Shown in pieces: positions 60,731 through 64,000 of a stretch of DNA of 64,000 nt. Numbering within the stretch: the stretch's first letter is position 1; every line of letters begins with the position of its first letter. A model generated the notes under the pieces. The model worked only from the letters and a program-made list of their open reading frames with translations. It made no database searches and had not been told where the DNA came from. This stretch comes from Phaseolus vulgaris (lineage: Eukaryota; Streptophyta; Magnoliopsida; Fabales; Fabaceae). Both the position numbers and the translations under genes were made by a program. The stretch spans positions 21,206,111 to 21,270,110 of the forward strand of contig NC_023754.2 of NCBI RefSeq assembly GCF_000499845.2, given 5' to 3'.

Positions 60731-61177
60731 TTGATCATCAAATATTTTAGAATAGATATTAGAAAAAATAAAATTACATTGTGTATAAGACTTTTAAGGA
60801 AAAAAAAATATATAACATGTTTACCTAAGCGGAAAAATCCACAAGCTAAAACTCGAACTTATTTTTTAATAAAAATAAAATCTAACAATTCCTATGCAAA
60901 TTTTAATTGGTTGTAAAAGTAATCTTTTCCATTTTAATTCTCAAATTCACTTTAACCGTGGGGCCCACCTCTTTTTTAGGATTAAGTGCAATTCAAACCT
61001 TGTTCGTACATTGCAGGTGCAGTAAGTGTATGGAAAAGCAAAAGTGACACCAAAAAATGACAAACCAGTATTGACACACATTAACAAACCCAAAACTGTC
61101 ATTTGCTCTATCCCTTCTCGCAGGCTAAGAAACAAATATTTCATTTTTAAACTTTGAACTTAGAAAACTTTTTCATG
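60731..61177. other. Unassigned AT-rich DNA
   Basis: Lies between the copia fragment and the long-inverted-repeat element. No convincing feature is present. Confidence 0.5.
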
Positions 61178-62213
61178 TCACTTTATGTTTTTGTCTCTTT
61201 TAATCTTGCATTCACTTTTTCTCTCTGACGACACTAACGCAACCTCACACCAGTCCCACGCACTTTTTTGTTTTTCTCCCTCTCCATCACGCTTAACACA
61301 CATTCATCCTCTCCACATCACTCACTTTTTCATTCCTTCAATTCTCCTACAAAATGGCTTTATCCACTCTTTTTCAAGAAAAAAGAACGAAAATCACTCT
61401 ACACAGGTAAGCGTTGGTGTGCTTGTCTTAGCTCACGCTGTAACCTTCTCACTAGAATCATGGACTCTGTTTCACTCTTGTTTTTCCTTATACATCAAAC
61501 CATCCACATAATGTTCTAATACAAAACAAAGAAAATAACTTCTAACAATTATGAAATAAAACAGAGATGAATAAAAGAGAAAAAAATGAACAAAATAGTA
61601 AAAAAAGTTAAAAGAAATAAGAATAAATATCTTTTTCTTCTTGTTATTAAATCAAAACAAATATTCTAAATATATACAACACTTATTCTAAGTTTAACTA
61701 AAAAGAGAAAGAAAATCATAATACACAAAAACAAAATAAAAATTATTCATCTTTATAAAAAGAAACAATTGATAATTAGAAAAGACACACTCAATTATTT
61801 TATAATTATTCTATTATATAAAGAGAAACAATTGATAATAAAAAGACACTCAATTAATATTTTAATATATTCTATATAACTCTACCCGTATTCTTTAATA
61901 GTAACAGATAAGAAAAAGTAAGACTAAAACAGAGTACATAATTTTAGTGAAGAGGTTACAGCTAAGTCAAACAGACCAACTTTTATCTGTGGAGTGATTT
62001 TCAATTTTTTTTCTTGAAGAGTAGGTAAAGTATTTTTGTAGGGAAATTGAGAGAGTGAAAAAGTGAGTGATCTGGAAAAGATGAATGTGTGTTGTGCGTG
62101 ATGGAGAGGGAAAGAGTGAATGAGAGTGCGTCGGAGTGGTGTGAGGTTGCGTGAGTGTGAGAGAGAAAAAGTGAATGCGAGAATAAAAGAGACAAAACAT
62201 AAAGTGAGATGAG
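61178..62213. mobile_element. Non-autonomous element with ~300-bp terminal inverted repeats
   Basis: The left arm (about 61178-61485) begins CACTTTATGTTTTTGTCTCT, and the right arm (about 61920-62213) is its diverged reverse complement, ending AGAGACAAAACATAAAGTG. Similarity runs through CTCACTTTTTCATTCCTTCA, GAAAATCACTC and GCTGTAACCT. About 430 bases of AT-rich core with no ORF separate the arms. Long arms of this sort are typical of Mutator-like (MULE) or foldback elements; the class is inferred. I could not find a clean target-site duplication. Confidence 0.75.
61740..61865. repeat. ~63-bp tandem duplication in the element core
   Basis: AAAGAAACAATTGATAATTA...GACACACTCAATTA is followed by AAAGAGAAACAATTGATAAT...GACACTCAATTA, a two-copy diverged repeat between the inverted arms. 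Confidence 0.7.
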
Positions 62214-62723
62214 AAGAACCCTAAATGTATATTTAATCACTATCATTTTACTTTACTGTACTGCAGTTTATTGTATACAAAATTTGAGAGGTTTGGTTTG
62301 AGAAAAAATGTATTACAAATTATAGTTAACTCATAATATTTTTAATCTTTGTTTTAGAAAATTTGAACAAATTTCAGAGTGGTAAGGCATCGACGAGATG
62401 GGACTCATAGGCTAGGAGTCTCTACTCGATTCAAGGTATAAATGCAAGGAGCCAGAATATTTCTCTTTTGATACCGCAGGCATTCAGCATTAATGCACCT
62501 TCTCTCTCATCTGAAATCAACAGGTATTTTTCCATTTTCACCACCTCTTGTTTTCTTTGATTTTTTCAAGTAACTTTTATCAGAGTAAGTATCCTTCCAC
62601 TTTTCACATATTTTAAGTCCAACCATCTGCTTCTGATATATGTTAGTATTCTTTGTTCTCGGAAGTTTACAACGGTTGGTTGCCAGAATTTTTGGGACGG
62701 CAAAGAGAAGTATTAGAGAACAA

Positions 62724-63416
62724 TGATTTCGGCAATTTCATGGATACCAAAAGGAGTATCAAAATCAGTACCCTTGGTTCTTGATCATTCTCTCCAAGAA
62801 GATCTTGAAGAATTTATCCCTCTCCAATCAGGTGAGTGAGACTACGAATAAAGATGAAGATGTGGTGGTGTAGTATCTGACAACATAATCCATGCCTTGA
62901 AGGACCTGCACATGGAACGTTATGATGATGAGGATGAACGTATTCATCTATTTATCCATATTTTGCCTCATTCTTTTTCTCTGTTATGTCATTTTCTCTT
63001 GCAGCTTATATTGATTACATGAATAAGTAGGATTTGAGTTGTTTAGTTCGGGGACCGGTGATCTATACTATCCAATCAACAACATGGATCCATATCTGAA
63101 GATAAAAAATTTAGTTCAACACTTCTATTATTACACGTCTGTTCAGTTTTTGATTTTATGACATTTGTTGTCAGGATTATGATTCTGAAGAACTTGAAGA
63201 CATGACCAAATTGTTTATTGTGATAAAAGTATATTATACATTTTTCTATATCTGATTAGACATTGCTAGACTTATGAGTAATTTGTTTATGCTCTATCAG
63301 GTTTCGATACTTGAGAACAGAGAAAAGGACATGTATCGTCACCATGGGTTTCAAATTTCAGCATTCCCAGCTTTGCACCGCTTGGCTTGATTGCCCCTTT
63401 CAAGGAGGAGACAGAG
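62724..63416 (+). pseudogene. PWP1: PWP1 (periodic tryptophan protein 1, WD40) 5' gene relic
   Basis: Translations in changing frames follow the N-terminus of PWP1, a nucleolar WD40 protein of ribosome biogenesis. A first exon at 62724 reads MISAISWIPKGVSKSVPLVL and ends at a GTGAG donor. ALKDLHMERYDDEDE lies near 62890-62935. GFELFSSGTGDLYYPINNMD then PYLK lie near 63032-63105. DYDSEELEDMT starts at about 63177 after an intact CAG acceptor. The final exon, 63302-63416, reads MYRHHGF...SAFP, then needs a one-base shift near 63370 to read LCTAWLDCPFQGGDRG. Introns are retained, so it is a duplicated gene rather than a retrocopy. The WD40 propeller is missing and copia sequence begins about 110 bases further on. 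Confidence 0.8.
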
Positions 63417-63524
63417 GTAAAAAAACTGTGATTTCTTTGTCATGTATTAACTATTTGTTTTTGGAATTATGCTTTTATTTTTCATATGAAAATTGAATAT
63501 AATGGTTACTGGTCTCAATCAAAC

Positions 63525-64000
63525 AAGTTCAAGCTTTAGATCGTGAATCTTTTCAATTAGGTAAACATGTTAGATCTTTCTTTCCTTAAAAGTCTGATAG
63601 ACATTGTAATTCTATTTTTTCTAATATTTATTATGAAATATTTGAGGATAAGGGTGTCACTTCCTTTGATTTTAATTATTTTATAAACTTCATTGATGAA
63701 TTCTCTCAAAGTACTTGGGTTTATTTAATGAAAGACATGTGTGAATTTTATTCATATTTATCTCTTCAATGAAATTAAGAATTGGAAAGATAATAAAAAT
63801 TCTTAAAAGTGATAATGCTAAGGAGTATTTTTTTCTTGTGTTTTCTTCATTCTTATCTTCTGAAATTTTACATAAGTCAACAAATTCTCATACTCTACAC
63901 TAAAATATTATACAGAGAGGAAGAATAGATATCTTATTGAAATTGTTCCCTCTCTAACGCTCAATACTAATGTTCATGTTCATCATACAGTCCTCATTGT
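63525..64000 (+). mobile_element. Ty1/copia pol fragment, integrase region, running off the window
   Basis: Plus-strand text in broken frames includes FQLGKHVRSFFP, TSFDFNYFINFIDEFSQSTW, VYLMKDMCEFYSYLSL and EEEISY. This is the GAG-pre-integrase to integrase core of the same family as the fragment at 59690-60730 but in opposite orientation; their DNA is closely similar around TTCATTGATGAA and GGGTTTATTTAATGAAA. Stops interrupt it, and it continues beyond the right edge. Confidence 0.75.

Noticed and set aside
61185..62246. Four ORFs of 77-108 codons rich in His, Ser and Phe
   Set aside because: They are translations of the two inverted arms of the transposable element in different frames; the repetition reflects the arms, not a gene family.
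62375..62440. Possible tRNA or tRNA-derived SINE head (GAGTGGTAAGGC ... CGATTCAAGGT)
   Set aside because: Box A and box B look-alikes are present at plausible spacing, but no cloverleaf with paired acceptor stem could be drawn and box B is poor. It may be part of the PWP1 relic's upstream region.
1..64000. CRISPR arrays, bacterial operons, riboswitches, rRNA genes
   Set aside because: Split genes, TATA boxes and plant transposons show a plant nuclear genome. No regularly spaced direct repeats of CRISPR type and no rRNA sequence were seen.

Overview
This is a nuclear plant genome window, very probably from a legume. The noncoding DNA is AT-rich, genes have many GT-AG introns, and TATA boxes, terminal-repeat retrotransposons in miniature (TRIMs), CACTA-like miniature elements and Ty1/copia debris are present. 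The legume assignment is my inference from protein and repeat style (Phaseolus/Vigna-like), not something I could test. I joined exons by hand from splice sites, reading phase and protein continuity. I found ten apparently intact protein-coding genes, one clear gene relic and many repeats, but no tRNA, rRNA or CRISPR array.

Layout. 1-7.1 kb: two tandem PR-4 (barwin) defence genes on +, the first with a hevein chitin-binding domain and the second without, separated by a LINE relic and a dispersed repeat. 8.6-14.5 kb: a 13-exon ankyrin+TPR co-chaperone-like gene on -. 17.8-19.9 kb: SBDS, a 60S ribosome maturation factor with a plant-type C-terminal zinc finger, on +. 23.2-24.5 kb: a small DUF1685 gene on + with a TRIM in its intron. 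29.2-31.8 kb: an intronless (in the CDS) CrRLK1L malectin-like receptor kinase of the FERONIA/ANXUR type on +. 32.6-35.9 kb: a renalase-like FAD oxidoreductase on -. 36.7-41.0 kb: a WAVE-DAMPENED2-like TPX2-domain microtubule protein on -. 41-47.8 kb: repeat-rich spacer. 47.8-48.6 kb: an Alba nucleic-acid-binding protein on +. 51.4-57.7 kb: a three-KH-domain RNA-binding protein (FLK-like) on +. 58-64 kb: a transposon graveyard with two oppositely oriented copia pol fragments, a roughly 1 kb element with ~300 bp inverted arms, and a frameshifted 5' fragment of a PWP1 WD40 gene.

The genes do not form a pathway. What unites them is descent. From memory, the order PR4, TPR10, DUF1685, ANX, FAD oxidoreductase, WDL1, Alba, KH matches Arabidopsis At3g04720 down to At3g04610, with SBDS as the clear extra gene. 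I saw no convincing undescribed biological system. The most useful leads are this ancestral block, the PR-4 duplication with domain and promoter divergence and a shared intron TRIM relic, a GC-AG intron, a four-copy 430 bp dispersed repeat, and the decayed PWP1 copy.
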